A DNA stretch of 64,000 nucleotides from Oharaeibacter diazotrophicus (GCF_004362745.1 NZ_SNXY01000006.1:806001-870000), one strand, 5' to 3'. Positions 8,319-17,441 are shown, counted from the first letter of the stretch. A program made the numbers and translations. Notes: generated by a model not told the origin, from the letters alone.

Positions 8319-9166
8319 GCGCGCACCTCGGCGGGCGCGCGCAGTACCGCGCCGACGACGCCGACGACGGCGAGCGCGACGGCGGCGGTCGCGATGGCCA
8401 GCGCCACGGCGACCGGCCGGTCGGCGACGTCGCGCGAGACGAACAGCTCGTAGGCGAGCACCGGCACCAGTTTCGGCCGGCTGGCGCCGAGCACGGCGGG
8501 GATCTCGTAGGCGCCGAGCGCGAAGGCGAAGGCGACCGCAGCCGCCCCGGCCACCGCCGGCGTCAGCATCGGCAGCGTGACGTGGCGCAGCACCGCGACC
8601 GGTCCGGCTCCGAGGCCGCGGGCGGCCCGCTCGGCGCCGTCGCCGGCCGCGGCCAGCCGGGCCAGTGCCACCGCCGCGACGAACGGTGCCTCCTTGACCG
8701 CGTAGGCGAGGATGGCGCCGACGGCTTGCGGGTCGGCGGTCAGGGCCGGGAAGTCGGCGGGGCCGTCGATCAGGCCGAGGGCGTGCGCGATCCGCGCGAC
8801 GAGGCCGGACTGGCCGAGCAACAGCAGGGCACCGACCGCGGCGACCACGTGCGGCAGCGCCAGATTGGCCTGCACCAACGTCGCCGCCGCCCGCGTCCGC
8901 CCGACGCTCCGCAGCGCGAGTGCGGCGGCGACACCGAGCACCACCGCGATCGCGGTCGCCACGGCCGCGACCCACAACGTCGCCGCCACGGACGCGGCGA
9001 GCCCCGGCAGCGCCGCGGCCCGGCTCCACGCCTCCGGCGACGGTGCGCTCGCGCCGAACGGACGGACGCCGACGCTGCCGAGGAGGCCGAGCCCGAGCGC
9101 ACCGGCGTGGAGCGCCCCGATCGCCAGCGCCGGCGCCAGCAGCACCGCGGTCGGGATCCGCCGCAT
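8315..9166 (-). CDS. ABC transporter permease (first of two)
   Basis: 283-residue integral membrane protein. The ATG at 9166 is preferred because GGGGAGGG lies five bases upstream; a TTG at 9184 would overlap the binding-protein gene. About six hydrophobic segments are present, with the coupling loop AERAARGLGAGPVAVLRHVT near residue 190. It works with the adjacent permease, ATPase and binding protein. Confidence 0.85.
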   Translation of the reverse strand: MRRIPTAVLLAPALAIGALHAGALGLGLLGSVGVRPFGASAPSPEAWSRAAALPGLAASVAATLWVAAVATAIAVVLGVAAALALRSVGRTRAAATLVQANLALPHVVAAVGALLLLGQSGLVARIAHALGLIDGPADFPALTADPQAVGAILAYAVKEAPFVAAVALARLAAAGDGAERAARGLGAGPVAVLRHVTLPMLTPAVAGAAAVAFAFALGAYEIPAVLGASRPKLVPVLAYELFVSRDVADRPVAVALAIATAAVALAVVGVVGAVLRAPAEVRA

Positions 9167-9180
9167 CGCCGCCCTCCCCG

Positions 9181-10410
9181 TCAATGGCCGTAGCGCGCGA
9201 TCCAGGCCTTCTCGATCGCCGCCGCCCAGGCCGCCGAGGCCTCCGGCACGGCGCGCGACGCGAGATCCTCAGGCGCGGCGACGGCCGGGTGGCGCGGCAG
9301 GGCGCGGAAGCGCTCGGCGTCGGCGGGCGCGAGGCGGGAAAGGTCGAGCACCGTGGTCATGCCCCAGACCTCGGGGCGCGCCTTCTCGTACTGGCCGTCG
9401 ACGGACAGCAGGATCTCGGCCGCCACCATGGCCGCCGGCTTGTCGGCGGCGTTGAACGGGATGGCGAGGAAGCTGACGTTGGCGAGCGTGCCGTCGTCGA
9501 GCGCGTAGGAGCGCGTCGTCGCCGGGAAGCGGCCGTTCTCGACGCCGGCGCCGAACACGGTCGCCTCGTAGTTGAACGCGAAATCGACCTCGCCGTTGGC
9601 GAAGAGGCCGTCGAGTTGGGCGACGTCGGTCGGGTAGGTCTCCCCGCCGCGCCAGAGCTTCGGCGCGATCCGGTCGAGCACGGCGAAGGCCTTCGGCGCC
9701 AGCGCGTCGAAGGCAGCCTGCGAGAACGGCCCTGCCAGCGCTTCGCGGCCGCCGTCGACCGAGGCGAACACCTGCCGCACGAACGCCGCGCCGTTGAAAT
9801 CGGGCGGCGCGGGATAGGCGAAGCGGCCGGGATGGGCCTCGATCCAGGCGAGGAGCGCCGCCATCGTCCGCGGCGGTTCCGGCACGCGGGCGGTGTCGGT
9901 GGCGAACACGAACTGCGCCCGGCTCCACGGCGCCTCGCAGCCGTCGACCGGCGTGCCGAAGTCGGTGGCGATCGCCGGGTCGGTCCAGTCGATCGCGGCC
10001 GCGGCCGGCAGGCGGGTCGGCCAGCCGCAAAACAGGAGGCCGTTCTCCTTCAGCGAGCGGAAGTTCTCGCCGTTGATCCAGACGAGGTCGACCGCGCCGC
10101 CGGAGAGGACGCCGGCCTCCTTCTCGGACATCACCTGATTGACCGCCTCGGCCGTCGCGCCGACACCGACCCGGTTCAGCGTTATCCCGCGCTCGGCGAG
10201 CCGCGCGCCGAGCCAGCCGGAGACGTAGGCGTTGATGCGGTCGTCCCCGCCCCACAGGAAGAAGTCGACCGTCGTGCCCTTCGCCACATCGCCGACGCGC
10301 TCGAACGGCATGTCGAGCAGCACCTGGTCGGCGGTCGGGATCGCGGCCGCCGGGGACGCGAGGAGGGAGAGGGTGAGCGCGGCGGCGGCGGGGCGGGCGA
10401 ACGGGGGCAT
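9181..10410 (-). CDS. ynjB: ABC transporter substrate-binding protein (YnjB-like)
   Basis: 409-residue periplasmic protein with a signal peptide (basic start, then AALTLSLLASPAAA). It resembles the YnjB/COG4134 family of binding proteins, recognised by FFLWGGDDRINAYVSGWLG near the mature N-terminus and VDLVWINGENFRSLKENGLL in the middle. First gene of the operon, so it probably sets expression of the whole importer. I see no riboswitch in the short upstream region, so there is no direct pointer to the ligand. Confidence 0.8.
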   Translation of the reverse strand: MPPFARPAAAALTLSLLASPAAAIPTADQVLLDMPFERVGDVAKGTTVDFFLWGGDDRINAYVSGWLGARLAERGITLNRVGVGATAEAVNQVMSEKEAGVLSGGAVDLVWINGENFRSLKENGLLFCGWPTRLPAAAAIDWTDPAIATDFGTPVDGCEAPWSRAQFVFATDTARVPEPPRTMAALLAWIEAHPGRFAYPAPPDFNGAAFVRQVFASVDGGREALAGPFSQAAFDALAPKAFAVLDRIAPKLWRGGETYPTDVAQLDGLFANGEVDFAFNYEATVFGAGVENGRFPATTRSYALDDGTLANVSFLAIPFNAADKPAAMVAAEILLSVDGQYEKARPEVWGMTTVLDLSRLAPADAERFRALPRHPAVAAPEDLASRAVPEASAAWAAAIEKAWIARYGH

Positions 10411-10506
10411 CTGGTCCTCGTGTCCGTGACGTCCCCCCGTCCATAGCCGAGCCGACGGGCCGTTGCACCGGGGCGGGCCGTCAAATCGCCGCGAGGCCCG
10501 CAAACG

Positions 10507-10536
10507 AAAAGGGCGGAGCCGCGAGGCCCCGCCCTT
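10507..10536 (-). terminator. Rho-independent terminator of rplM-rpsI
   Basis: A GC-rich hairpin 29 bases after the rpsI stop has arms AAGGGCGG (10509-10516) and CCGCCCTT (10529-10536). Read on the minus strand it is followed by TTTTC, as expected for an intrinsic terminator of the ribosomal protein operon. Confidence 0.8.
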
Positions 10537-10565
10537 CGAGAACGTCCGCGAACCGGTGAACCGGA

Positions 10566-11042
10566 TCAGCGCTTCGAGAACTGGAAGCTGCGGCGGGCCT
10601 TCCGGCGGCCGTACTTCTTGCGCTCGACGACGCGCGGGTCGCGGGTGAGGAAGCCCAGCTTCTTCAGGACGCCGCGCAGGCCCGGCTCGTAGTAGGTCAG
10701 CGCCTTGGAGAGGCCGTGGCGCAGCGCGCCGGCCTGACCCGACAGACCGCCGCCGGCGACGGTGGCGAACACGTCGAACTGGCCGTCACGGTCGGCGGCG
10801 AAGATCGGCTGCTGCACGATCATCTGCAGGACGGGGCGGCCGAAATAGGCCGTGAAGTCCTTGCCGTTGACGATGATCTTGCCGGAGCCCGGCTTGACCC
10901 AGACGCGGGCGACGGCGTCCTTGCGCTTGCCGGTCGCGTAGGCGCGGCCGAACTTGTCGAGCTTCTGGACGTGGACCGGGGCTTCCGGCTGAGCGGGGAC
11001 GGCGGTGCCGGCCAGCTCGGACAGGGAGGAGAGCTCGGCCAT
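10566..11042 (-). CDS. rpsI: 30S ribosomal protein S9
   Basis: 158 residues, including the N-terminal extension of about 30 residues common in alphaproteobacteria. The core begins at [17 protein letters not shown] and ends with the invariant basic tail [16 protein letters not shown], which reaches the ribosomal P site. It starts three bases after the rplM stop, the universal rplM-rpsI pair. Confidence 0.98.
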   Translation of the reverse strand: MAELSSLSELAGTAVPAQPEAPVHVQKLDKFGRAYATGKRKDAVARVWVKPGSGKIIVNGKDFTAYFGRPVLQMIVQQPIFAADRDGQFDVFATVAGGGLSGQAGALRHGLSKALTYYEPGLRGVLKKLGFLTRDPRVVERKKYGRRKARRSFQFSKR

Positions 11043-11045
11043 CTA

Positions 11046-11507
11046 TCAGGCCCTCGCGTTCTTGTTGTTCATGGACTTGACGTCGAGCGTCTCGGGCTGC
11101 TGCGCCTCGTGCGGGTGCGCCGACCCGGCGTAGACGCGCAGGTTCTTCAGCTGCTTGCGGGCCAGCGGGCCCTCCGGCATCATCCGCTCGACGGCCTTCT
11201 CGAGCACGCGCTCGGGGAACTTGCCCTCGAGGATCGCACGGGCGGTGCGCTCCTTGATGCCGCCGATGTAGCCGGTGTGCCAGTAGTACTTCTTGTCGGA
11301 GTACTTCCGGCCCGTCAGCACGACCTTGTCGGCGTTGACGACGATGACGTTGTCGCCGTCGTCCATGTGCGGGGTGTAGGAGGCCTTGTGCTTGCCGCGC
11401 AGGCGCATCGCGATCAGCGAGGCGAGGCGACCGACGACGAGACCCTCGGCGTCGATCAGCACCCACTTCTTCTGGATGTCGGCCGCCTTGGCCGAATAGG
11501 TGGTCAT
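11046..11507 (-). CDS. rplM: 50S ribosomal protein L13
   Basis: 153 residues from the ATG at 11507 ([20 protein letters not shown]). The conserved [25 protein letters not shown] and [19 protein letters not shown] are all present. An in-frame upstream extension is not conserved ribosomal sequence. First gene of the rplM-rpsI operon; its promoter must lie in 11508-11743. Confidence 0.98.
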   Translation of the reverse strand: MTTYSAKAADIQKKWVLIDAEGLVVGRLASLIAMRLRGKHKASYTPHMDDGDNVIVVNADKVVLTGRKYSDKKYYWHTGYIGGIKERTARAILEGKFPERVLEKAVERMMPEGPLARKQLKNLRVYAGSAHPHEAQQPETLDVKSMNNKNARA

Positions 11508-11690
11508 GGGCGTTTCCGCTCGTTTGCGCCGGACGGCCGACGCGGGATTTCCTGGGGCCCGCGGCCGGAACCGCGGGAAACGGCACACCCGGGTGACCCG
11601 GGGCACCGCCGTCGGGCCGTTGCATACGCGAGCCGCATTGCGGCGTCAAGCAGCGCCATCGCCGCCGAGTCCTTCCAGATCAAGCACTTG

Positions 11691-11720
11691 AGAGATGCGG
11701 TATCTCGATACCGCATCTCT
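11691..11720. promoter_or_regulatory. Near-perfect 30-bp palindrome between rplM and fabD
   Basis: Two 14-base arms (AGAGATGCGGTATC and GATACCGCATCTCT) are exact inverted repeats around a 2-base centre. A T-rich TTTTC follows on the plus strand only, where no gene ends. It is 24 bases past the fabD stop and about 180 bases upstream of rplM. It could be a structured fabD 3' end that blocks decay, or an operator for rplM. Confidence 0.6.
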
Positions 11721-11743
11721 TTTCGCACTCTGACGCCGAAAGC

Positions 11744-12694
11744 TCAGAGCCCGAGCAGCGCCTTGACCGCGGCGAGGTCGGCGGGCTGGCCGTAGCCGGC
11801 GGAGCGCGCCTCGGGGGCGATGCGCTTGATCAGGCCGGCGAGCACCTTGCCGTTGCCGACCTCGACGAAGCCGTCGACCCCGGCCGTGCCGGCGAGCCAG
11901 CCGATCGATTCGCGCCAGCGCACCGTGCCGGTGACCTGGGCGACGAGATGGGCGCGGATCCGGTCCGGGTCGGTCTCCGGGCCGGCGGTGACGTTGGCGA
12001 CCACCGGCACCACCGGCGTCGACACCGTCACCGCGGCGAGCGCCTCGGCCATGGCGTCGGCGGCCGGGCGCATCAGCGCGCAGTGGAACGGGGCGGAGAC
12101 GTTGAGCAGCATCGCGCGCTTGGCGCCGCAGCCCTTGGCGATCTCGACCGCGCGCTCCACCGCCGCCTTGTCGCCGGAGACGACGACCTGACCGGGCGCG
12201 TTGTCGTTGGCGGCCTGGCAGACGCCGCCGGCCTCGGCCGCCTCGCGCGCCACCGCGTCGGCGGCGTCGAAGTCGAGCCCGAGCAGGGCCGCCATGGCGC
12301 CCTGCCCCCGCGGCACCGCCGCCTGCATGGCATTGCCGCGGATGCGCAGGAGCCGCGCCGCGTCGGCGACCGTGAGCGCGCCCGCCGCCGCCAGCGCCGA
12401 ATACTCGCCGAGCGAATGGCCGGCGACGAAGGACGCGGTGCCGGCGAGCGCGACGCCCTCGGCCTCGAGCGCCCGGAGCGCGGCGAGGCTGACCGCCATC
12501 AGCGCCGGCTGGGTGTTCGCCGTCAGCGTCAGCGCCTCCTCCGGGCCGTCCCAGATCAGCGCCGACAGCTTCTGCCCGAGCGCCTCGTCGACCTCGGCGA
12601 AAACGGCCGCGGCGGCCGGATGGGCGTCGGCGAGCGCCTTGCCCATGCCGACGGTCTGGCTCCCCTGCCCCGGAAACACGAATGCAACGGCCAT
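11744..12694 (-). CDS. fabD: Malonyl-CoA:ACP transacylase FabD
   Basis: Loads malonyl groups onto ACP for fatty acid elongation. 316 residues, normal length. The N-terminus has FVFPGQGSQ, the nucleophile Ser94 is in GHSLGEY, and the catalytic His is in SAPFHCALM near residue 204. It is divergent from the rpsF operon, as in many Rhizobiales, but the usual fabG-acpP genes do not follow it; rplM-rpsI do. A decayed second copy lies at 13485-13992. Confidence 0.96.
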   Translation of the reverse strand: MAVAFVFPGQGSQTVGMGKALADAHPAAAAVFAEVDEALGQKLSALIWDGPEEALTLTANTQPALMAVSLAALRALEAEGVALAGTASFVAGHSLGEYSALAAAGALTVADAARLLRIRGNAMQAAVPRGQGAMAALLGLDFDAADAVAREAAEAGGVCQAANDNAPGQVVVSGDKAAVERAVEIAKGCGAKRAMLLNVSAPFHCALMRPAADAMAEALAAVTVSTPVVPVVANVTAGPETDPDRIRAHLVAQVTGTVRWRESIGWLAGTAGVDGFVEVGNGKVLAGLIKRIAPEARSAGYGQPADLAAVKALLGL

Positions 12695-12927
12695 GACGCC
12701 TCTCCCGCCTTCGATTGCGATGGCGGGTCAGAACACCGGCGAGGGTCGCAAGTCAATGGTCGCACCGGCTCCGCTGTTGCAAACGTAACGGAAACGCGCC
12801 GTCTCGCCGTCCATCCGTTGAAACGCGCGAAACCTAGAACCCGTCTCCGGGCCGGGGCGGCCGGGCGGATCGCCGAGGCCCTCCGATCGAACAACAGGCA
12901 CCCCCGCCAGAGACGAGGACCGCAATC

Positions 12928-13398
12928 TTGAGAACCCTGATCGTCACCGCCCTCGCCGCCTCCGCCGCCATCGGCGCGTCCATGTCCGCGGCGACCGCCG
13001 CACCGCTCATCGTGGGAACGCTCTATCAGGAGACGAGCAAGCTCACCTGCTCGGGTCCCCAGTGCAGCGTTCCCTTCACGCAGATCCCGGTCGGCAAGAA
13101 CCTCCTCGTCACCGATGTCAACTGCACGGTCACCGTGCCCAAGGGCTACCTGGTCTTCAAGTGGGAGCTGCTCGGCAAGAGGCCGGTCGAGAGCGGCGTC
13201 CGCAAGCTGGTCCTGACGGCGGCGGAGACGCTCACCTACGCCAACTACACGTCGTACGTCCTCAAAGCCGATGGGCGCCACATCATCGTCGGCGGCGATC
13301 GCCCCGACCTCGGGGGAAGCGTGCTGGCCACCGCCGGCCTGCCGCTCTCGCCCGGCGACTACATCCCCGTCTGCACCCTCTCGGGCGTGATCCAGTAA
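12928..13398 (+). CDS. Small exported protein of unknown function
   Basis: 156 residues starting at TTG 12928, with AGGA about ten bases upstream; no other start keeps the signal peptide (MRTLIVTALAASAAIGASMS, then AATAAPL). The mature part of about 130 residues has four cysteines (LTCSGPQC, VNC, PVC), enough for two disulfides, and alternating hydrophobic residues that suggest a beta-sandwich. I do not recognise the family. It lies between intact fabD and its pseudogene on the opposite strand. Confidence 0.7.
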   Translation: MRTLIVTALAASAAIGASMSAATAAPLIVGTLYQETSKLTCSGPQCSVPFTQIPVGKNLLVTDVNCTVTVPKGYLVFKWELLGKRPVESGVRKLVLTAAETLTYANYTSYVLKADGRHIIVGGDRPDLGGSVLATAGLPLSPGDYIPVCTLSGVIQ

Positions 13399-13484
13399 GG
13401 CCCGCTCGCGCACGCGGGTCGAATGATCCGGGTGTTCCGGGACACGTCGATCGACAATGGTGGCGGCGCGGGACGACGCGCCGC

Positions 13485-13992
13485 TTCGTCGTGACGTCGG
13501 CGACCACGGGCGCCGACACCGTCATCGCGGTAAGCACCTCGGCCGTGGCGTCCGTGGCCAGCCGCATCCGCGCGCAGTGGAACGGGGCGGAGACCTCGAG
13601 CAGCATCGCGCGCTCGGCGCCGCGGCCCTTGGCGATCTCGACCGCGCGCTCCATGGCGCCTCGTCGCCGGAGACGACGACCTGACCGGGCGTGCTTCGGC
13701 GGCGACCGGGAATGCGCCGGCTGCCGCCAACGCGGCGTACCAGCCGAACAAATGGCGGGCGACCAAGATTGCGGTACCGGCGAGGCAAAGCCCTCCGCCT
13801 CCGGCACTCGAGCGCGGCAAGTCTGACCGCCATCGGCGCCGGCAGGGTGTTCGCCGCCAGCGTCAGCGTCAGCGCCCCCTCGGAGCCGTCCCGGATCAGC
13901 GCCGACAGCTTCTGCCCGAGCGCCTCGTCGACTTCCTCGAACACCGCCAGCGCCGCCGGATGTACTTCGGCCAGCGCCCGGCACGTGGCCAT
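13485..13992 (-). pseudogene. Degenerate second copy of fabD
   Basis: Three minus-strand frames in turn match intact fabD: from 13992, RALAEVHPAALAVFEEVDEA and LGQKLSALIRDGSEGALTLT; then LAGTAILVARHLFGWYAALA; then VEIAKGRGAERAMLLEVSAP and FHCARM. The first 18 or so codons are lost, a stretch after the active site is deleted, and at least two frameshifts are needed. The nucleophile motif GHSLG has become RHLFG, so the serine is gone. It is clearly non-functional. Confidence 0.88.
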
Positions 13993-14278
13993 GGTCGCCT
14001 CGCGCTGCCGCCGCAAGTAGTCTCCAAGGGATCTAGCACTCTTTGCGGGAGGAGTTCGAGCGGGAGCGCATGGGTGGAAAGACATGCGCCCGGAGCAAAG
14101 TGTTCGAGAAACCAACCCGACTTCTTGCGGTGTGCGCTTGTTCCGAAGCCTAATGCATGGCCATCGTGTCGCCGACCTCGGAACGGCCGACCGCCGCATT
14201 CAACGGGCATCCGGTGCCGTGCGTTGCAATTGCAATCGAATACTCGTCGGTCACCGGGACGATTTTCAGGTGGGATTC
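13993..14278. other. Lower-GC spacer between the fabD pseudogene and an orphan gene
   Basis: About 290 bases with noticeably lower GC than the rest of the window. The frame of the next gene stays open from 14084, but its translation is Cys/Arg-rich and lacks order, so I treat it as non-coding. No repeats or RNA genes seen. Confidence 0.5.
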
Positions 14279-14584
14279 ATGGGAACTATGACGATACCGC
14301 TCGAAGTCCTGCGTCTCCTGTGCGCCCAACACTGGAACCCGATCGGGATTCCATTGGCAAACATGACGATTGAAAAGGAAACTCCTTTCCGCCCGATGCC
14401 GGCAGACGAATATGACAGATACTTGTCGTATGTCCAATATCTGTTCGCCAATAAGGCGAGCAAGAAGGAAATTCTCGCCTATCTCGACACGGTAGAGAGG
14501 GAGTATTTGATGCTTTCCCCCCCCCGTGGGAACAAAAGAAAATTCATCGCATCCATCCAGGACTGGATAGCGCGCACGAATTGA
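14279..14584 (+). CDS. Small orphan protein with an HWNPIGIP motif
   Basis: 101 residues from the ATG at 14279, preceded by AGGTGG at a good distance; an ATG at 14288 is the alternative. The sequence has VLRLLCAQHWNPIGIP, PADEYDRYLSYV and EILAYLDTVEREYLML. It resembles a widespread, mostly uncharacterised family of short helical proteins that read W(D/N)PIG...DEYD...I..YL..IE, some found near toxins. Its codon use is less GC-biased than its neighbours, which suggests transfer. Function unknown. Confidence 0.65.
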   Translation: MGTMTIPLEVLRLLCAQHWNPIGIPLANMTIEKETPFRPMPADEYDRYLSYVQYLFANKASKKEILAYLDTVEREYLMLSPPRGNKRKFIASIQDWIARTN

Positions 14585-14947
14585 ATGCTGTAAGATCTGC
14601 GTGTTTTCATGAATTGAAATGGGTCGATCTGCCAGTCTTCGCTTGGAGAGCTTCCTGCGAAAGAGGGTCGGGAAACGGTCACGAGCGATCGTCCGGCCCC
14701 TTCCCCACCCTTGCCATTCCCGCCGCCTTCCTGTATGCCCCCGCGATCACCGCGAGGTGACCCCGGCTGGGGGCTGAACGGAAGGTCGTGGCGGTTCGGA
14801 AGGATCGTCGGGGCGTGGGTTCTTCGAGGACCCGTCTTCCCGTGTCTCCGCTCTCGAATCTCGTGTCTGTCGAGCCTTTCCTCATCGAGGGGTTCGCAGG
14901 GGCTTGGCGCCGGGGCGTGAAGCAACGTTGGAAAGGCTGATCGAGAC
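14585..14947. other. Leader region of the rpsF operon
   Basis: About 360 bases with no supported gene. The left part is AT-richer and belongs with the orphan gene; the right part returns to high GC and must contain the promoter and 5' leader of rpsF-rpsR-rplI. An autoregulatory RNA structure for ribosomal protein binding is possible here but I cannot identify it with confidence. Confidence 0.5.
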
Positions 14948-15391
14948 ATGGCGCTCTACGAGCACGTGTTCCTGGCTCGGCAGGACGTGTCGACCCAGCA
15001 GGTCGAGACTCTCGTCGAACAGTACAAGGCGGTCATCGAGGGCAATGGCGGCTCGGTGAAGAAGGTGGAGAACTGGGGCCTGCGCGCCCTGGCCTACCGC
15101 GTCAAGAAGAACCGCAAGGCGCACTACGTGCTGTTCAACCTGGACGCCCCCTCGGCCGCCGTGGCCGAGATGGAGCGCCAGATGAGCATCAACGAGGACG
15201 TCCTGCGCTACATGACCATCCGCGTCGATGCGCTGGAGGAAGGCCCGTCGGCCATGCTCCAGAAGCGCGACCGCGACGACCGTGACGGTCCGCGCGAGGG
15301 TGGCCGTGGCGAGCGCGGCCCGCGCGGTGACCGTGGCGACCGCGGTCCGCGTCGTCCGCGCCGCGAGGATGGCTTCGGGGAGAGCGAATAA
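14948..15391 (+). CDS. rpsF: 30S ribosomal protein S6
   Basis: 147 residues. The core has [35 protein letters not shown] and the conserved YVLFNLDAP. After residue 108 comes a highly charged Arg/Gly/Asp tail with repeats of the [10 protein letters not shown] type, common in alphaproteobacterial S6. It overlaps rpsR by one base (TAATG), so the two are translationally coupled. Confidence 0.98.
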   Translation: MALYEHVFLARQDVSTQQVETLVEQYKAVIEGNGGSVKKVENWGLRALAYRVKKNRKAHYVLFNLDAPSAAVAEMERQMSINEDVLRYMTIRVDALEEGPSAMLQKRDRDDRDGPREGGRGERGPRGDRGDRGPRRPRREDGFGESE

Positions 15392-15639
15392 TGATCGACA
15401 TCAACCAGCTTCCGACCCGTCGTCCGTTCTTCCGCCGGCGCAAGACCTGCCCGTTCTCGGGCGCGAACGCCCCGAAGATCGACTACAAGGACGTCCGTCT
15501 GCTGCAGCGCTACATCTCCGAGCGCGGCAAGATCGTCCCGTCCCGCATCACCGCGGTGTCGGCCAAGAAGCAGCGCGAGCTCGCCAAGGCGATCAAGCGC
15601 GCCCGCATCCTCGGCCTGCTGCCCTTCGTCATCAAGTGA
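15391..15639 (+). CDS. rpsR: 30S ribosomal protein S18
   Basis: 82 residues with the typical [11 protein letters not shown] start, then [39 protein letters not shown] and ARILGLLPF. The partner of S6 on the small-subunit platform. The start codon overlaps the rpsF stop. Confidence 0.98.
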   Translation: MIDINQLPTRRPFFRRRKTCPFSGANAPKIDYKDVRLLQRYISERGKIVPSRITAVSAKKQRELAKAIKRARILGLLPFVIK

Positions 15640-15812
15640 CGAGTGCTCCGGGTGCCCGCCCCATGGTGGGTGCCCGGACCGCCGCCCCCGGCGGATGAAC
15701 GAACCGGCGATCCGCGCGGCGTGCGGATCGTCAACACCCCCGCAAGTTGGGACGCGGCCCGTCCGGGCCCGGCGCCCCTAACCGCCCGTCGGCGGGACAG
15801 CGAAGAGACGCC

Positions 15813-16799
15813 ATGAACCCGAACGCCCTCCCGATCGGCCTCGCAGGCGGTATCGCCGCGGCCCTTCTGTTCTCCGCCGTGCTCGGCGGCGGCGCGCTCG
15901 GCCTTCCCCTGTTCGCGCTCTGCCCGCTCCCCCTCGCCATCGCCGGCCTCGGCTGGGGCACCACGGCCGCCGTGGTCGCCGCCCTCGTCGGCGCCGCCGG
16001 CTCGGCCGCCGTCGCCGGCTACGCGATCGACCCCGCCTCCGCCCCCTACGCCGGCCTGTTGTTCGCCCTGCTCGCCGGTCCGACCGCGTGGTTCGCCCAC
16101 CTCGCCGGCCTCGCCCGTCCGGTCGACCCGGCCCGCCCGGACGCCGGCCTGGAGTGGTATCCGCTCGGCCGGGTGTTCCTGGCGCTGACGGTCGGCACCA
16201 TCCTGGCGCTGATCGTCGCCGGTGCGGTGGTCGGCATCGACGTCGACGCCGTCGCCGAGGCGATGGCCGACCGCATCCTCGAGATGGCCGCCAACACCGG
16301 CGAGACCGGAATGCCGTCCAAGGCCGACATGGTCGACGTCGCCCGCTTCTACGTCCGCCTGATGCCGGCCACGGTCACCATGGTCTGGCTGTCGCTGATC
16401 GCCTTCGACCTCTGGCTCGCCGGGCGGATCGTCCGGATCTCCGGCCGGCTGCGGCGGCCCTGGACGCCGGTGTCCGAGGCCGTCGACCTGCCGAAGGCGC
16501 CGATCGCGGTCTTCGTGGTCGCCCTGTTCGCGGTTCCCGTGGAGGGCCCGGTCGGCCTCGTCGCGGGCGCGGTCGCGGGCGGGCTCGCCATGGCCTACGC
16601 GCTGATCGGCTTCGCCGTCGTCCACGTCAAGCTCAGGGCCCATCCGGCCCGCCAGATCATCCTCGCCACCCTCTACGGCGGCACCTTCCTGTTCTCCCTT
16701 CCGCTGATCCCGATCGCGATCGTCGGCATGGCCGACACCGTGTTCGGCTTCCGCGCGAAACGCCTCGCCGCCGGCGCACCGCCGGCCGGCCGCACCTGA
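15813..16799 (+). CDS. DUF2232 family membrane protein
   Basis: 328 residues from ATG 15813 with about eight hydrophobic segments spread along the chain. It fits the DUF2232/YybS-like membrane protein found between rpsR and rplI in many alphaproteobacteria. The role is unknown; the conserved place in a ribosomal protein operon argues for a housekeeping function. It ends 31 bases before rplI. Confidence 0.85.
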   Translation: MNPNALPIGLAGGIAAALLFSAVLGGGALGLPLFALCPLPLAIAGLGWGTTAAVVAALVGAAGSAAVAGYAIDPASAPYAGLLFALLAGPTAWFAHLAGLARPVDPARPDAGLEWYPLGRVFLALTVGTILALIVAGAVVGIDVDAVAEAMADRILEMAANTGETGMPSKADMVDVARFYVRLMPATVTMVWLSLIAFDLWLAGRIVRISGRLRRPWTPVSEAVDLPKAPIAVFVVALFAVPVEGPVGLVAGAVAGGLAMAYALIGFAVVHVKLRAHPARQIILATLYGGTFLFSLPLIPIAIVGMADTVFGFRAKRLAAGAPPAGRT

Positions 16800-16830
16800 A
16801 GTCAACGACCTCACTACCAGGAGAGACCCC

Positions 16831-17394
16831 ATGAACGTGATCCTTCTCGAGCGCGTCGCCAAGCTCGGCGCCATGGGCGACGTCGTCCGCGTCCGCGACG
16901 GCTACGCCCGCAACTTCCTGCTGCCGCAGGGCAAGGCGCTGCGCGCCACCAAGGAGAACCAGGCCCGCTTCGACAAGGAGCGCGCCAACCTCGAGATCCG
17001 CAACGCCGAGCGCCGCAAGGACGCCGACCAGGTCAAGGTCGGTCTCGACCAGCGCTCCTTCGTGTTCATCCGTCAGGCCGCCGAGACCGGCCAGCTCTAC
17101 GGCTCGGTGTCGACCCGCGACATCGCCGACCTGCTCGTCGAGGCCGGCTACTCGGTCGGCCGCTCGCAGGTCGAGCTCAACGAGCCGATCAAGGCGATCG
17201 GCCTGCACTCGGTCGAGATCGCCCTGCACGCCGAGGTCTCGGCCACGATCACCATCAACGTCGCCCGCTCCGAGGACGAAGCCGCCCGTCAGGCCCGCGG
17301 CGAGGACCTCACCGCCGGCGCCCGCGAGGAGACCTTCGTCCGCGAGGTCGGCTCGGTGCTCGACGACGAGGGTGCGGAGCGCGAGTCGCTCTGA
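16831..17394 (+). CDS. rplI: 50S ribosomal protein L9
   Basis: 187 residues. The N-terminal domain [20 protein letters not shown] and [20 protein letters not shown] is diagnostic, followed by a long helix and the C-terminal domain ([14 protein letters not shown]). The acidic extension of about 35 residues after position 150 is common in Rhizobiales. Last gene of the operon. Confidence 0.98.
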   Translation: MNVILLERVAKLGAMGDVVRVRDGYARNFLLPQGKALRATKENQARFDKERANLEIRNAERRKDADQVKVGLDQRSFVFIRQAAETGQLYGSVSTRDIADLLVEAGYSVGRSQVELNEPIKAIGLHSVEIALHAEVSATITINVARSEDEAARQARGEDLTAGAREETFVREVGSVLDDEGAERESL

Positions 17395-17441
17395 GCCGTG
17401 GGGCGGGGTTCTCCCCGCCCGCGCTTCACGTCCGAACCAGG

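Noticed and set aside
6469-10410. The importer as a thiBPQ thiamine or spermidine transporter
   Set aside because: The binding protein resembles YnjB rather than ThiB or PotD, and no TPP riboswitch was seen upstream.
14084-14278. N-terminal extension of the small orphan protein
   Set aside because: The 65 extra residues are disordered and Arg/Cys-rich, whereas the ATG at 14279 has a good ribosome binding site and begins the conserved-looking part.
15240-15390. The Arg/Gly/Asp-rich end of rpsF as a frameshift or foreign insertion
   Set aside because: Charged tails of this kind are usual for S6 in alphaproteobacteria, and the frame ends correctly at the rpsR overlap.
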